Assembly (NCBI RefSeq): GCF_900143685.1
Contig: NZ_LT671675.1
Coordinates: 1,729,985-1,793,984 of the forward strand
Reading direction: 5' to 3'
Source of the DNA: Parolsenella massiliensis
GTDB taxonomy: Bacteria; Actinomycetota; Coriobacteriia; Coriobacteriales; Atopobiaceae
Length of the DNA: 64,000 bases
In this document: piece after piece, positions 34,519 through 42,040 of the stretch
How positions within the stretch are numbered: position 1 is the stretch's first letter
Layout: each line of letters begins with the position of its first letter
Notes under the pieces: generated by a model
Databases searched by the model: none
Told to the model about the DNA's origin: nothing
The model's input: the letters and a program-made list of their open reading frames with translations, nothing else
Program-made: the position numbers and the translations under genes

Positions 34519-35265
34519 CTAGAGCAGGGCGCCGACGGCGATGAGGGCCACGGTGACGGCGAGGGCGGCCACGTCGATGCCCGCGACGGGATAGCGCTTG
34601 TAGCTGCTCTCGCGCGTGCGCAGGTAGAAGCCGCGCTGCTCGGCGGCCAGCGCCGTGACGTCGGTCTTGCCCACCGAGCTCACGAGCAGCGGCACGCACA
34701 GCGGGAGCATGAGGCGGATCTTCTTGAGGGGGTTTCTCGTGTCGTACTCAACGCCGCGGGCCGTCTGCGCCTCCATGATCGCGTTCATCTCCTGCGAGAA
34801 CACCGGGACGAAGCGCAGCGCCGTCGTGAACGTGAACGCGTAGCGGTACGGCACGTGCAGCACCTCGACGCAGGCGTTCGCCAGGTCGTTGAGCTTCGTG
34901 ACCGTGAGCATGAGGATGAGCGGCAGCGCCACGCCCAGAAGGCGCAGGCACGCCTTGCCGCCCGTGACGAGGCCGTCGGTCGTGACCCACGCAAACAGTA
35001 CGTCTCCCCCGCGCACGAAGGCCGTCTGCAGCACGAGCATCACCACGGCAAGCGGCACGAGCAGCTTCAGCAGCGACAGGAGGTTCTTCAGCACGCCGGC
35101 GTAGGCGCCCAGCAGAAGCGTGAGCGCGAGAAGGCCCACGAGCATGGGGAACGTGTCTGCCAGAAACGTCGCCACGATGATGCCGGCGGCGAGCGCGAGC
35201 TTGGCCACGGGATTCAGGCGGTGCAGGACGGTGGTGCCCGGCACGTAGTCGATGACGTTAACCAC
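34519..35265 (-). CDS. ecfT: ECF transporter transmembrane subunit EcfT
   Basis: A 248-residue scaffold protein that links the ATPases to the substrate-binding S component. About five to six hydrophobic segments (LALAAGIIVATFLADTFPMLVGLLALTLLLG and others) are seen. Two coupling-helix motifs of the AxG/ARG type are present (TARGVEYDT, AEQRGFYLR). It overlaps the end of the dual-ATPase gene by eight bases. Last gene of the attenuator-controlled operon. Confidence 0.92.
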   Translation of the reverse strand: MVNVIDYVPGTTVLHRLNPVAKLALAAGIIVATFLADTFPMLVGLLALTLLLGAYAGVLKNLLSLLKLLVPLAVVMLVLQTAFVRGGDVLFAWVTTDGLVTGGKACLRLLGVALPLILMLTVTKLNDLANACVEVLHVPYRYAFTFTTALRFVPVFSQEMNAIMEAQTARGVEYDTRNPLKKIRLMLPLCVPLLVSSVGKTDVTALAAEQRGFYLRTRESSYKRYPVAGIDVAALAVTVALIAVGALL

Positions 35266-37024
35266 GGCGAATCATCCCCTCGACGGCGTCGACGATGTCG
35301 GAGACCTCGCTCATGCCGGCAAACGCGGGCGAGACCTCGCGAGAGAGCTCTCCGGCGAGCTGCACCATCTGGGGCGGCGCCACGTAGGCGCGCTCCATGA
35401 GCGCGGCGTCCGAGAAGATCTCTGCCGCGACGCCGCGCGCGAGAATCTCGCCGTTCGCCATGACGACGAGGCGCTCGGCGAAGTCGCTCACGACCTCCAT
35501 GTCGTGGCAGACCATGATGACGGCGCTGCCGTGCTCGGCCATCTCGCGCACCGTCTCCATGACGGTCATGCACTCGCGGTAGTCCAGGCCGCTCGTGGGC
35601 TCGTCGAGCAGCACCACCTCGGGCTCGCACACCACGACGCTCGCAAGCGCCACCATCTGGCGCTGGCCGCGCGAGAGCGAGAACGGCGCCTCGTCGAGCG
35701 GTAGGCCAAAGCGCTCGGCAACGCGGGCGGCGCGCTCGCGGGCCTCGGCGGCATCCACCCCTTGGAGCTCAAGGCCAAACGCCGCCTCCTCGAGGACCGT
35801 GTCCCTGCAGATCTGGTGGTCGGGGTTCTGGAACAGCGTGGCACAGTGCGCGGCAATGGAGCTCGTGGGCACCTCAGACGTGCTGAGCCCCGCGATGCGC
35901 ACCTCGCCGGACGCCGGCTTGAGCAGGCCGTTCAAAAGCTTGGTGAGCGTGGTCTTGCCGGCACCATTCTGGCCCACGACACCCACGAGCTCGCCGGGAT
36001 AGACGCGCATCTCAAGGTTGCGCACGGAGGCGCCGCCACCGGGATAGGAGAAGTTGACGCCGGAGAGCTCCACGACGGGCTCGGCGCCCTCGGCGTGGGG
36101 GCGCGGCGCGGGGGCGTGGGGCGAGGCCGCCGGGGCGCGGCCGGGCTCGGCGTCACGGGCGCCCGTGCCAACGAGACCGGCCACAAGCGCGCACGCCTCG
36201 GCAACGTTCAGGCACGGAAGTCCCTGCTCGATGACGCCATGGCGCGCGAGGCTGTTGGAGACGCGGGCCACGCGCGGGCTGTCGACGCCCATGGCGCGCA
36301 GCTCCTCGCCGTGCGAGAACACCTCGTGCGGCGTGCCCTCGAACGCCACGCGGCCGTGGTCGAGCACCACGATGCGGCCGCAGTACTCGGACAGCAGCGC
36401 CACCTTCTGCTCGATGACCACGACGGTGACGCCCATGCGCTCGTTCACCTCGCGAAGGGTGTCGAACACGTGGCGCGAGCTGGCGGGATCGAGCGCGGCG
36501 GTGGGCTCGTCGAGCACGAGGACGCGCGGCTCGAGCGCCAGGATCGCGGCGATGGCGGCCTTCTGCTTCTGGCCGCCGGAGAGCGTGGCGATCTCGCGGT
36601 CGCGCAGGTCGGTGATGCCCACGGCATCGAGCGCGCCGGCGAGGCGTTCCTCGATCTTGTCGTGCGGCACGCCGAAGTTCTCGAGGCCAAAGAGCATCTC
36701 GTCCTCGACGACGGAGGCAACCATCTGCGCGTCGATGTCCTGCAGCACGCTGCCGACGATGCGCGAGATGTCCGTGAGCGTGACCTCGCAGGTGTCGCGG
36801 CCGTCAACGAGCGTGGCGCCGTAGAGCTTGCCCGCGTAGTGATGCGGGATGGCGCCGCTCATCATGGCGGCGAGCGTCGACTTGCCTGCGCCCGACGGGC
36901 CGATGACGCCCACGAAGTCGCCCTCGCGAACGGAGAGCGAGACGGAGTCGAGGGCCTTCTCGCGCCCCTCGTCATAGGAGAACGAGACGTCCCTCAGCTC
37001 GATGATTGGTGTGGATGTGCTCAT
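35258..37024 (-). CDS. fused ECF transporter ATPase, two ABC domains (EcfA1-EcfA2)
   Basis: A 588-residue protein with two complete ABC ATPase domains. Domain one (1 to about 275) has GPSGAGKST, the signature LSGGQKQKAA and VLVLDEPTAALD. Domain two (about 315-588) has GQNGAGKTT, a slightly divergent signature LSRGQRQMVA and VVLLDEPTSGLD. An Ala/Pro/His-rich linker (GRAPAASPHAPAPRPH) joins them. Start 37,024 precedes MSTSTPIIEL after AAAGG. It powers uptake through EcfT and the two S components encoded just upstream, a self-contained (group I) ECF unit. Confidence 0.93.
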   Translation of the reverse strand: MSTSTPIIELRDVSFSYDEGREKALDSVSLSVREGDFVGVIGPSGAGKSTLAAMMSGAIPHHYAGKLYGATLVDGRDTCEVTLTDISRIVGSVLQDIDAQMVASVVEDEMLFGLENFGVPHDKIEERLAGALDAVGITDLRDREIATLSGGQKQKAAIAAILALEPRVLVLDEPTAALDPASSRHVFDTLREVNERMGVTVVVIEQKVALLSEYCGRIVVLDHGRVAFEGTPHEVFSHGEELRAMGVDSPRVARVSNSLARHGVIEQGLPCLNVAEACALVAGLVGTGARDAEPGRAPAASPHAPAPRPHAEGAEPVVELSGVNFSYPGGGASVRNLEMRVYPGELVGVVGQNGAGKTTLTKLLNGLLKPASGEVRIAGLSTSEVPTSSIAAHCATLFQNPDHQICRDTVLEEAAFGLELQGVDAAEARERAARVAERFGLPLDEAPFSLSRGQRQMVALASVVVCEPEVVLLDEPTSGLDYRECMTVMETVREMAEHGSAVIMVCHDMEVVSDFAERLVVMANGEILARGVAAEIFSDAALMERAYVAPPQMVQLAGELSREVSPAFAGMSEVSDIVDAVEGMIRRG

Positions 37025-37132
37025 GTGAGCCTTTCTTGCTGGTAATCTGCGGCGCAGCTGGCGCAGGCGCGTGCGCAGCCGCACAAGACGCGCCGGTCCC
37101 TCGCGAGGCCGGCGCGTCCCATGGTATCCAAG

Positions 37133-37681
37133 TTAGTTGCCGAGGACCTTCTTGAGCGGGAAGTACAGGGCCTGGACCACGATGGCGTTGAACACCGCGG
37201 TGCCCAGGACGATGGGAACCTTCACGACGGCCGTGGCGAGCTCGGCGCCCATGAGGGCGGTGCCGAGGACCGCAAACAGCGCGCCGGACACGAGCGTGGT
37301 GAGGAAGGCCGAGACGAGCGGGTTGACCTTGCTGCCGCCCACACCCGCCTTCACGAGCGCGCTCATGAGCAGCGCGGCCACGAGCTCGGTGACGAAGTTA
37401 AGACCGGGGATGGACGTCGTGAGCTGGATGACGGCGGCGGAGACGATGGCGTAGATGGCCGCCTGCGCCAGGTTGGCGCGCGTGAGGATGATCGCGAGCG
37501 CGTAGGCGGCGATGATGAACTGCGGCTTGATGCCCACGATGGCGAGCGCGTTGCCGAGCGTCATGTTGAGGATGAAGCCGGCGGCGAGCAGGATGGCGAG
37601 CAGGACGAGCGACTTGATGTCGACGAGGCCGGTGGACTTGGCGACGGAGGAGACGGCGCGGGCTTCGGCGTTCGTGGCCAT
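37133..37681 (-). CDS. ECF transporter S component, paralogue 1 (probable tryptophan-type)
   Basis: A 182-residue membrane protein with five to six hydrophobic helices. The first helix (LVLLAILLAAGFILNMTLG) contains the AxxxA-type contact that S components use to dock on EcfT. It shares the block LVLLAILLAAGFILN and the overall pattern with the next protein, so the two arose by duplication. The substrate is inferred as tryptophan or a close relative only from the Trp-codon leader upstream. Two S units in one operon might differ in affinity or ligand. Ribosome site AGAAAGGA. Confidence 0.75.
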   Translation of the reverse strand: MATNAEARAVSSVAKSTGLVDIKSLVLLAILLAAGFILNMTLGNALAIVGIKPQFIIAAYALAIILTRANLAQAAIYAIVSAAVIQLTTSIPGLNFVTELVAALLMSALVKAGVGGSKVNPLVSAFLTTLVSGALFAVLGTALMGAELATAVVKVPIVLGTAVFNAIVVQALYFPLKKVLGN

Positions 37682-37736
37682 GGGGGGGATCCTTTCTGGA
37701 GAAGGGCGAGGTTTCGAGAGTGAATCGAAGCTGCAG

Positions 37737-38306
37737 CTAGTCGGCGATGTGGAGGGCCTTCTTGATGGGGACGTAGAGCGCGCCCACGAGGACGGCGTTG
37801 AAGACGGCGGTGAGAGCGACGACGGGCAGCATGGCGGCGGCAAGCTTGCCGACCACGCCGAGCATCGCCATCTTGATGACCATGAAGATGGCACCCGAGA
37901 CGAACGTGGTGACGAAGGTCGCGACGACGGCGGCGGTGGGCTTGACCGCGCCCTTCTTGGAAGCCGCGTTGACGATGGCGGTCATGAGCATGGCGGCGAC
38001 GCCCTCGGCGGCGAAGTCGATGAACGGCGAGGTGGTCGTGATCTGGATGACGGCGGCGGAGATGAGGCCGATCACGAGCGCCTGGCCGATGTTGGGGCGC
38101 ACGACGAGGATCGTGAGGCAGAAGGCCGAGATGATGAACTCGGGGCTGATCATGCCGCCCGAGATGGACGAGATGGCCTTGCTCACCGTGAAGTTGAGGA
38201 TGAAGCCGGCGGCGAGCAGGATGGCGAGCAGGACGAGGGCCTGGAGGTCGAGCTTGCCTCGGTCGTTGGTGATGACGGTGCGGGGCTGCGGGGTGTTCTG
38301 GGACAT
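37737..38306 (-). CDS. ECF transporter S component, paralogue 2 (probable tryptophan-type)
   Basis: A 189-residue polytopic protein, first structural gene after the attenuator. Begins with a polar tail (MSQNTPQPRTVITNDRGKLD) and then ALVLLAILLAAGFILNFTVS, including the AxxxA docking pattern. About six hydrophobic segments. It lies 79 bases past the attenuator terminator stem, and AAAGGATCGTCACC stands before its ATG. Substrate assignment as for paralogue 1: inferred from regulation, not from sequence identity. Confidence 0.75.
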   Translation of the reverse strand: MSQNTPQPRTVITNDRGKLDLQALVLLAILLAAGFILNFTVSKAISSISGGMISPEFIISAFCLTILVVRPNIGQALVIGLISAAVIQITTTSPFIDFAAEGVAAMLMTAIVNAASKKGAVKPTAAVVATFVTTFVSGAIFMVIKMAMLGVVGKLAAAMLPVVALTAVFNAVLVGALYVPIKKALHIAD

Positions 38307-38385
38307 GGTGACGATCCTTTCCGTGATCGTGATTGGTGTCTGCGTTTGCCGATTCCGGCTGCGGTCGTGGTGAGGTTGCGAGACG

Positions 38386-38416
38386 AAAAAAGGGCCCCCG
38401 GTCGAACCGGGAGCCC
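38386..38416 (-). terminator. attenuator terminator of the Trp-leader
   Basis: Minus-strand 10-bp stem GGGCTCCCGG / CCGGGGGCCC with the loop TTCGA, followed by six T (complement of 38,386-38,391). It is placed between the leader peptide stop and the first transporter gene. Its 3' arm can instead pair with leader-peptide codons 16-19. Confidence 0.93.
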
Positions 38417-38465
38417 TTTCATTCGCGAGGTATAAGGCGCGACAAGACTCACCATCGACCGAGAG
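38395..38465 (-). promoter_or_regulatory. antiterminator pairing of the Trp attenuator
   Basis: CTCTCGGTCGA (complement of 38,455-38,465, codons 16-19 of the leader) is complementary over 11 contiguous positions, including two G-U pairs, to TCGACCGGGGG (complement of 38,395-38,405). The latter is the loop and 3' arm of the terminator, so the two structures exclude each other. A ribosome stalled on the Trp codons (38,479-38,487) would leave the first segment free and favour antitermination. A ribosome at the stop codon would cover it and let the terminator form. Confidence 0.85.
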
Positions 38466-38511
38466 AGATCGAGTTGCGCCACCACCAGTTGTTGTTCATG
38501 GACTGGAACAT
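38449..38511 (-). CDS. tryptophan-rich leader peptide (attenuator)
   Basis: A 20-residue reading frame, MFQSMNNNWWWRNSISLGRW. It has a strong ribosome site (GAGGAGG, five bases before ATG) and three consecutive Trp codons at residues 9-11 plus a terminal Trp. It is followed 30-odd bases later by a terminator, all upstream of an ECF transporter operon. Four Trp in 20 residues is far above chance for the rarest amino acid. The peptide itself probably has no function; its translation speed reports charged tRNA-Trp, as in enteric trpL. Too short for routine gene finders. Confidence 0.92.
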   Translation of the reverse strand: MFQSMNNNWWWRNSISLGRW

Positions 38512-38562
38512 GGTGCCTCCTCTCACAGGGTCGATAAGCGCCTCGTGCGCTTGTTGGGTGCG

Positions 38563-38592
38563 ACTATACGCGCCCGCCCCGCCCGCGCGCAA
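38563..38592 (-). promoter_or_regulatory. promoter of the Trp-leader / ECF operon
   Basis: TTGCGC (complement of 38,587-38,592) and TATAGT (complement of 38,563-38,568) are separated by 18 GC-rich bases. The predicted start lies about 45 bases before the leader ATG. A small hairpin AAGCGC-acgag-GCGCTT (38,536-38,552) sits in the 5' untranslated part. Confidence 0.65.
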
Positions 38593-38631
38593 CCCCTTTT
38601 TTGTTAACGCCTCGTGACGGGATGTTTCTCG

Positions 38632-38737
38632 GCCACGTTTTACGCGTTCGTCTCGTTTACAGCCACGTTTTACGCGTTAGCGAGGCTGTGGACGCGTAAA
38701 ACACGGCCCACAACGGATTGCGCGCGTAAAACGTGGC
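38632..38737. repeat. cluster of GCCACGTTTTACGCG repeats (locus 2)
   Basis: Four 15-base units: direct at 38,632-38,646 and 38,662-38,676 (identical), inverted at 38,693-38,707 (variant ending ACACGGC) and 38,723-38,737. The cluster sits between the aminotransferase stop and the ECF operon promoter. Related cluster at 907-982. Confidence 0.82.
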
Positions 38738-38758
38738 TCTTGGCAGATATTCGCGCCG

Positions 38759-39925
38759 CTACCGTGCCATCTTCTCGCGCCAGCCGTCGAGGCGGTCGAG
38801 GGCGGCCTTGAGGACCTCGTCGGACTTGGCGAAGTGGAAGCGCACGAAGCGGTTCTCGGGCGCGTTGAAGAAGCAGCTGCCGGGAACCGTGCCCACGCCC
38901 ACCTTAGCCGCCAGGTCCACGGCGCAGTCGTAGTCGCTCTCGTAGCCCAGGCTCGAGACGTCGGCCATGACGTAGTAGGCGCCCTGCGGCTCCACGAAGT
39001 CGAAGCCCAGGCTGCGCAGGCCATCGCAGAACAGGTCCCGCTTGTGAGTGTAGAGGGCCGTGAGCTCGTCGTAGTAGGACTGCGGCAGCGCAAGGCCCGC
39101 CACGGCGGCCTCCATGAGCGGTGCCGCCGCTCCCACGGTGAGGAAGTCGTGCACCTTGCGCGCACGGTCGATGACGTCTGCCGGCGCGATGACGTAGCCC
39201 AGGCGCCAGCCCGTCATGGAGTAGGTCTTCGACAGCGAGCTGCAGGAAAGCGTGCGCTTGGCCATGCCGGGCAGGCTCGCGAAGTAGACGTGCTGGTAGG
39301 GCGCGTAGACGATGTGCTCGTAAACCTCGTCGGTGATGACCCACAGGTCGTACTTCTCGGCCATGCGGGCGATAACGTCAAGCTCGGCGCGCGTGAAGAC
39401 GTGGCCGCAGGGGTTGGAGGGGTTGCACAGGATGAGGGCCTTCGTGCCCGGCAGCGCACAGGCGGCCTCGAGCTCGGCCTCGTCGAACGTGAACGTGGGC
39501 GCGTGGAGCTCGACGTAGGTGGGCTCGGCGCCGCACAGGATGGTGTCGGCCCCGTAGTTCTCGTAGAACGGCGAGAAGATGACGATGCGGTCGCCGGGGT
39601 TCGTGACGGTCATGACCGAGCACATCATGGCCTCGGTGGAGCCGCACGTCACGACGATCTGGGTCTCGGGGTCGATGTCGAGCCCCATGCGCGGGCTCTG
39701 CTTGGCCGCGAGCGCCGCGCGGAAGTTGGGCGCGCCCCACGTGATGGCGTACTGGTGCGGACCGGTGTGGGCCACCTCGGCGAGGCGGTCGGTGATGGCC
39801 GCGGGCGGGTCGAAGTCGGGGAATCCCTGGGACAGGTTGATGGCGTCGTACTTCATGGACACGCGCGTCATGCGGCGAATCACGGAGTCCGTGAACTGCG
39901 ACGTGCGCTGGCTGAGCTCTTGCAT
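38759..39925 (-). CDS. class I/II pyridoxal-phosphate aminotransferase
   Basis: A 388-residue fold-type I aminotransferase resembling the YbdL / kynurenine-aminotransferase group (INLSQGFPDFDPP, NPSNPCGHVF, ITDEVYEHIVY). The PLP lysine is in SSLSKTYSMTGWRLGY and the carboxylate-binding Arg in NRFVRFHFA. Members favour methionine and aromatic amino acids. It lies upstream of the Trp-attenuated ECF operon on the same strand, separated by repeats and that operon's own promoter. A role in aromatic amino acid turnover (for example Trp to indolepyruvate) is suggested by context only. Confidence 0.85.
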   Translation of the reverse strand: MQELSQRTSQFTDSVIRRMTRVSMKYDAINLSQGFPDFDPPAAITDRLAEVAHTGPHQYAITWGAPNFRAALAAKQSPRMGLDIDPETQIVVTCGSTEAMMCSVMTVTNPGDRIVIFSPFYENYGADTILCGAEPTYVELHAPTFTFDEAELEAACALPGTKALILCNPSNPCGHVFTRAELDVIARMAEKYDLWVITDEVYEHIVYAPYQHVYFASLPGMAKRTLSCSSLSKTYSMTGWRLGYVIAPADVIDRARKVHDFLTVGAAAPLMEAAVAGLALPQSYYDELTALYTHKRDLFCDGLRSLGFDFVEPQGAYYVMADVSSLGYESDYDCAVDLAAKVGVGTVPGSCFFNAPENRFVRFHFAKSDEVLKAALDRLDGWREKMAR

Positions 39926-39991
39926 GGATCCTCCCCCGCGGCGGCTTTTTGCTTCGCAGCTACGCTAGCACGGCCGCGTAACGGGCGCATG

Positions 39992-40090
39992 ACAAACTCC
40001 GCCTTTTGGGATGCTTTGCCGTAAACTCCGCTCCGCAGGATGTTCTCGAGCCGTTTTGGGCGAGAAACCATCCCAAGAAGCGGGGTTTGT
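39992..40090. repeat. three-unit repeat cluster (AAACTCCGC...GGATG type)
   Basis: Units of 22 bases: 39,992-40,013 and 40,021-40,042 direct, 40,069-40,090 inverted. The ends are conserved (ACAAACTCCGC or GTAAACTCCGC, and GATG) with a variable middle (CTTTTGG, TCCGCAG, TTCTTGG). A TTCTCG/CGAGAA hairpin lies between units two and three. Part of the 369-base divergent gap 39,926-40,294. Confidence 0.7.
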
Positions 40091-40116
40091 GCGGGAACGT
40101 CCCGAGAGGCGCATGG

Positions 40117-40193
40117 CAATGGGGACGGGTTCTTCTGTCATGACAAAGGAACCCGTCCCCAACGTCATGACAAAGGAACCCGTCCCCATCGTC
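40117..40193. repeat. GGGGACGGGTT palindrome plus adjacent half copy
   Basis: 40,121-40,160 is an imperfect 20-bp-arm palindrome (GGGGACGGGTT ... AACCCGTCCCC centred on TGTCATGACA). 40,164-40,187 repeats its right half. The stretch after it (CCCATCGTCACCCTTTG) also follows the related element at 50,039-50,090. Confidence 0.78.
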
Positions 40194-40233
40194 ACCCTTT
40201 GTCGGCCATATGCTGGGGGAACATAAGATAAAC

Positions 40234-40244
40234 TGGTGCTACCA
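40234..40244 (+). promoter_or_regulatory. GntR/FadR-type operator upstream of the regulator gene
   Basis: TGGTGCTACCA, matching the palindrome found three times in the 45,691-46,016 region. It lies 51 bases before the regulator start codon and suggests autoregulation. Confidence 0.65.
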
Positions 40245-40294
40245 CACTTAGTATCATAGGCGTCAGCTCGCCTCGAGGCACCACCGGAGTCACC

Positions 40295-40993
40295 ATGGAA
40301 GTTAAGCCTGTCAAGAAAGAAACCCTCACCGAGCAGATCATGAACCAGCTTGCCGAGCAAATCACGTCCGGTGAGCTCAAGGCCGGCGAGCGCCTCCCGG
40401 ACGAGCGCTCCCTGGCCGAGATGTTCGGCGTCACGCGCAGCCGCATCCGCGAGGCCCTGCGCGCGCTGTCGCTCATCGGGCTCATCGACATCCGCCCCGG
40501 CGGCGGCTCGTTCGTCTCCGAGCAGAGCACCCAGATTCCCAAGGAGACGATCCTGTGGAGCTACCACCGGGAGATCTCCGATTACGAGAACCTCTACGAC
40601 GCCCGCAAGCTCATCGAAGGCACCGTCTACCTCTCATGCTTCGACCGCCGCACAGACGAGGTCGTGGACACGCTTCAGGACTACGCTGACCAGCTCTTTG
40701 CCCTCGACACGAACAAGGTCTCGGCGGAGCACTTCAGCTCGCTCATCGACGAGATTGACACTTACGTGGGCGCCCATTGCGGCAACGGCATCTACGACAA
40801 GCTTATGCAGACGATGATCGTGCTGCGCCACGACAGCGCGCTGCAAATCCTTTCCACGCCCGCCTCAAAGGAAAGCGCCGTGCTCTGGCGCGTCAAAGTG
40901 TTGAAGTCCTTCGCCCAGGATGACCGCTCCCGAGTCGTGTCGAACGTCGACGGCTTCTTTGCAAACTCCATCAGCCAACTCACGAACGAGTAG
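40295..40993 (+). CDS. FadR-subfamily GntR transcriptional regulator
   Basis: A 232-residue repressor or activator. The N-terminal winged helix (about 10-75: QLAEQITSGELKAGERLPDERSLAEMFGVTRSRIREALRALS) is the GntR signature. The C-terminal all-helical FCD domain (about 95-225) usually binds an organic acid or sugar acid, often through a metal held by Asp/His. It converges on the catabolic cluster 41,075-45,690. It probably controls that cluster and the divergent CoA-transferase genes through TGGTnnTACCA-type operators, the usual FadR-subfamily pattern. The ligand is unknown. Confidence 0.9.
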   Translation: MEVKPVKKETLTEQIMNQLAEQITSGELKAGERLPDERSLAEMFGVTRSRIREALRALSLIGLIDIRPGGGSFVSEQSTQIPKETILWSYHREISDYENLYDARKLIEGTVYLSCFDRRTDEVVDTLQDYADQLFALDTNKVSAEHFSSLIDEIDTYVGAHCGNGIYDKLMQTMIVLRHDSALQILSTPASKESAVLWRVKVLKSFAQDDRSRVVSNVDGFFANSISQLTNE

Positions 40994-41016
40994 CGCGCTC
41001 GCTCGATAAACAAACA

Positions 41017-41048
41017 GAGGGGCTGGCCCACCCATGGACCAGCCCCTC
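41017..41048. terminator. bidirectional terminator between gntR-type gene and aldolase
   Basis: GAGGGGCTGG / CCAGCCCCTC, 10-bp stem between convergent genes. The minus-strand exit is T-rich (GTTTGTTTAT); the plus-strand exit is not. Confidence 0.75.
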
Positions 41049-41074
41049 CCCTGCATATCTATGGCATAGCCACG

Positions 41075-41947
41075 CTATAGAACCAGATCCTCGGCGACCA
41101 CCGAGTCGACGTGGGCTGCAGCCTCGGGCGGCAGCGGCTGGAACGGTCTGCGCATTTCGCCCACGGCAATACCGCGAGCCGAGAGGATGTGCTTGATTGA
41201 GGGGAACAACCCCTCCCCCATGATGGCCTCCATGATGTTGTTGGCCTTCACCTGCAACTGGCGGGCCTCCTCGACGCGCCCCCGCGTTGAACGCCTCGTA
41301 GATCTTGAGATAGTGCGGGAGCATAAAGTTAAACGTCGAGCCGATGAAACCGTCGCAGCCCATGGCCAAAAAGCCCACCATCTCGTTCTCGAAGCCACCA
41401 AAGCACTTGAGCTTAGGGCTGATGGTGCGGAGCGCTCCATCTCGTACAGGTCAAGGTTCGTGTGCTTCACGCCGGCGATGGAGCCCGAGGCAAACATTGC
41501 GCGGGTATCGGCATCATAGAGATTGAGCGCGCGCTTGGTGTTCATCGGAATGTTGTAGTAGTAGACACCGCGGCCAACGGCACTGGCAATGTCATCGTAG
41601 TAGCCGGCAACGGCGGCAGAGGAGTAACCGAAGTAGATTGGCGGGGTCGCGGCGATTCGCTGACAGCCCATCTCCGCGGCGGCCTTGGCATAGCGCACGC
41701 TCTCATCGGTGCCGCACGAGCCCACGTGCGCAAACAGCGTGCACCTGTCCTTGTACTCGGCAAACAACTCAAAGAGGTGCAGATGCTCCTCTGGCGTGAG
41801 CAGGAAGCACTCTCCCGACGAGCCGGCGACGAAGAAGCCCGCGGCGCCTTCGGCGAGGTTCGCCTCGATCATCTCACGCGCGACGCCATCGTTGATCTTG
41901 CCGTCCTCGTCAAAGGGGACCATTGACGCAACGTACAGGCCTTCCAT
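41075..41947 (-). CDS. DHDPS/NAL family aldolase, with two compensating frameshifts
   Basis: Class I lyase of the dihydrodipicolinate synthase / N-acetylneuraminate lyase family; splits 2-keto-3-deoxy acids into pyruvate and an aldehyde. FVAGSSGECFLLTPEE (substrate loop), YYYNIPMNT (Tyr) and GVKHTNLDL (Schiff-base Lys) are intact. Between about 41,420 and 41,283 the frame is displaced. The parallel frame encodes the expected ISPKLKCFGGFENEM and VGFLAMGCDGFIGSTFNFML. One missing base near 41,430 and one extra G in the GGGGG at 41,280-41,284 would explain it. The net length is unchanged, so an altered 45-residue stretch would be made. Either paired assembly errors or a damaged gene. Last gene of the sugar-acid cluster. 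Confidence 0.82.
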   Translation of the reverse strand: MEGLYVASMVPFDEDGKINDGVAREMIEANLAEGAAGFFVAGSSGECFLLTPEEHLHLFELFAEYKDRCTLFAHVGSCGTDESVRYAKAAAEMGCQRIAATPPIYFGYSSAAVAGYYDDIASAVGRGVYYYNIPMNTKRALNLYDADTRAMFASGSIAGVKHTNLDLYEMERSAPSALSSSALVASRTRWWAFWPWAATVSSARRLTLCSRTISRSTRRSTRGRVEEARQLQVKANNIMEAIMGEGLFPSIKHILSARGIAVGEMRRPFQPLPPEAAAHVDSVVAEDLVL

Positions 41948-42040
41948 TCTTGCCTCCTTGGAAAAACGGGGCGCCCGCGAGGACGCCCCGACCAGACCGG
42001 GCGCCGGGGAGTGGCGCCCGTCGGATTGCGATGGGGTAGG

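Noticed and set aside
38449-38511. T-box riboswitch upstream of the transporter operon
   Set aside because: No T-box sequence, specifier loop or stem I architecture; the Trp-codon leader with competing hairpins explains the region better.
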